Below, one piece after another: positions 63,934-64,000 of a stretch of DNA of 64,000 nt (position 1 is the first letter of the stretch; every line of letters starts with the position of its first letter). Source of the stretch: Hydractinia symbiolongicarpus. Taxonomy: Eukaryota > Cnidaria > Hydrozoa > Anthoathecata > Hydractiniidae. A program made the translations under genes and the position numbers. The notes beneath the pieces were generated by a model. The model had not been told where the DNA came from. It did not search any database and saw only the letters and a list, made by a program, of their open reading frames with translations. Location of the stretch: assembly GCF_029227915.1 (NCBI RefSeq), contig NC_079879.1:20786501-20850500 (forward strand). The letters are read 5' to 3'.

Positions 63934-64000
63934 CTATATCAGATTTAAAAAAAAATTACGCTACTAAAATATGACATTGCAGCTGTTTTGTTTCAGTAAG

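Overview
This is eukaryotic nuclear DNA, most likely from an early-branching animal and probably a cnidarian. The case rests on AT-rich sequence, many short GT-AG introns, a dynein heavy-chain-like gene of more than 60 exons, an IS3EU-type DNA transposon, and a second transposon whose protein resembles uncharacterised multicopy proteins that I recall from cnidarian and mollusc genomes. No species can be fixed from the sequence alone, and nothing here looks bacterial or viral.

Layout. Positions 2-118 hold the last coding exon of an unrecognised plus-strand gene. From 1224 to about 21612 there is a head-to-tail tandem array of a 2601-bp unit: four complete, nearly identical copies, and a fifth split in two by a 7357-bp transposon (12893-20249). 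That transposon has 27-bp perfect terminal inverted repeats and a 2-bp CA target duplication, and it carries one ten-exon gene whose exons splice into an uninterrupted 1264-residue reading frame. A GC-rich 54-bp tandem repeat (21621-21836) borders the array on the right. An apparently intact 2818-bp IS3EU element follows (23759-26576) with 33-bp perfect inverted repeats, a 6-bp GAAACG target duplication, and two convergent genes: a two-exon DDE transposase and an accessory protein. Next come an 82-bp miniature element with its own 6-bp duplication and a small unrecognised single-exon gene (28036-28539).

From 30128 to the right edge the minus strand carries one large gene. I reconstructed 63 exons by splice sites and phase. 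They join into 9927 nt with no stop (3308 residues plus stop), and the 5' end lies outside the window. The product runs from the dynein linker through AAA1-AAA4, the stalk with its microtubule-binding tip, and AAA5-AAA6 to the C-terminal domain. AAA1 keeps its Walker A motif but has lost the Walker B acidic residues, AAA3 keeps both motifs, and AAA4 has lost its P-loop. This pattern argues against an ordinary motor and fits the divergent paralogue DNHD1. Its introns hold a 10-bp, a 17-bp and a 21-bp tandem repeat and a foldback miniature element.

The two halves are functionally unrelated: a transposon- and repeat-built region on the left and one host gene on the right.
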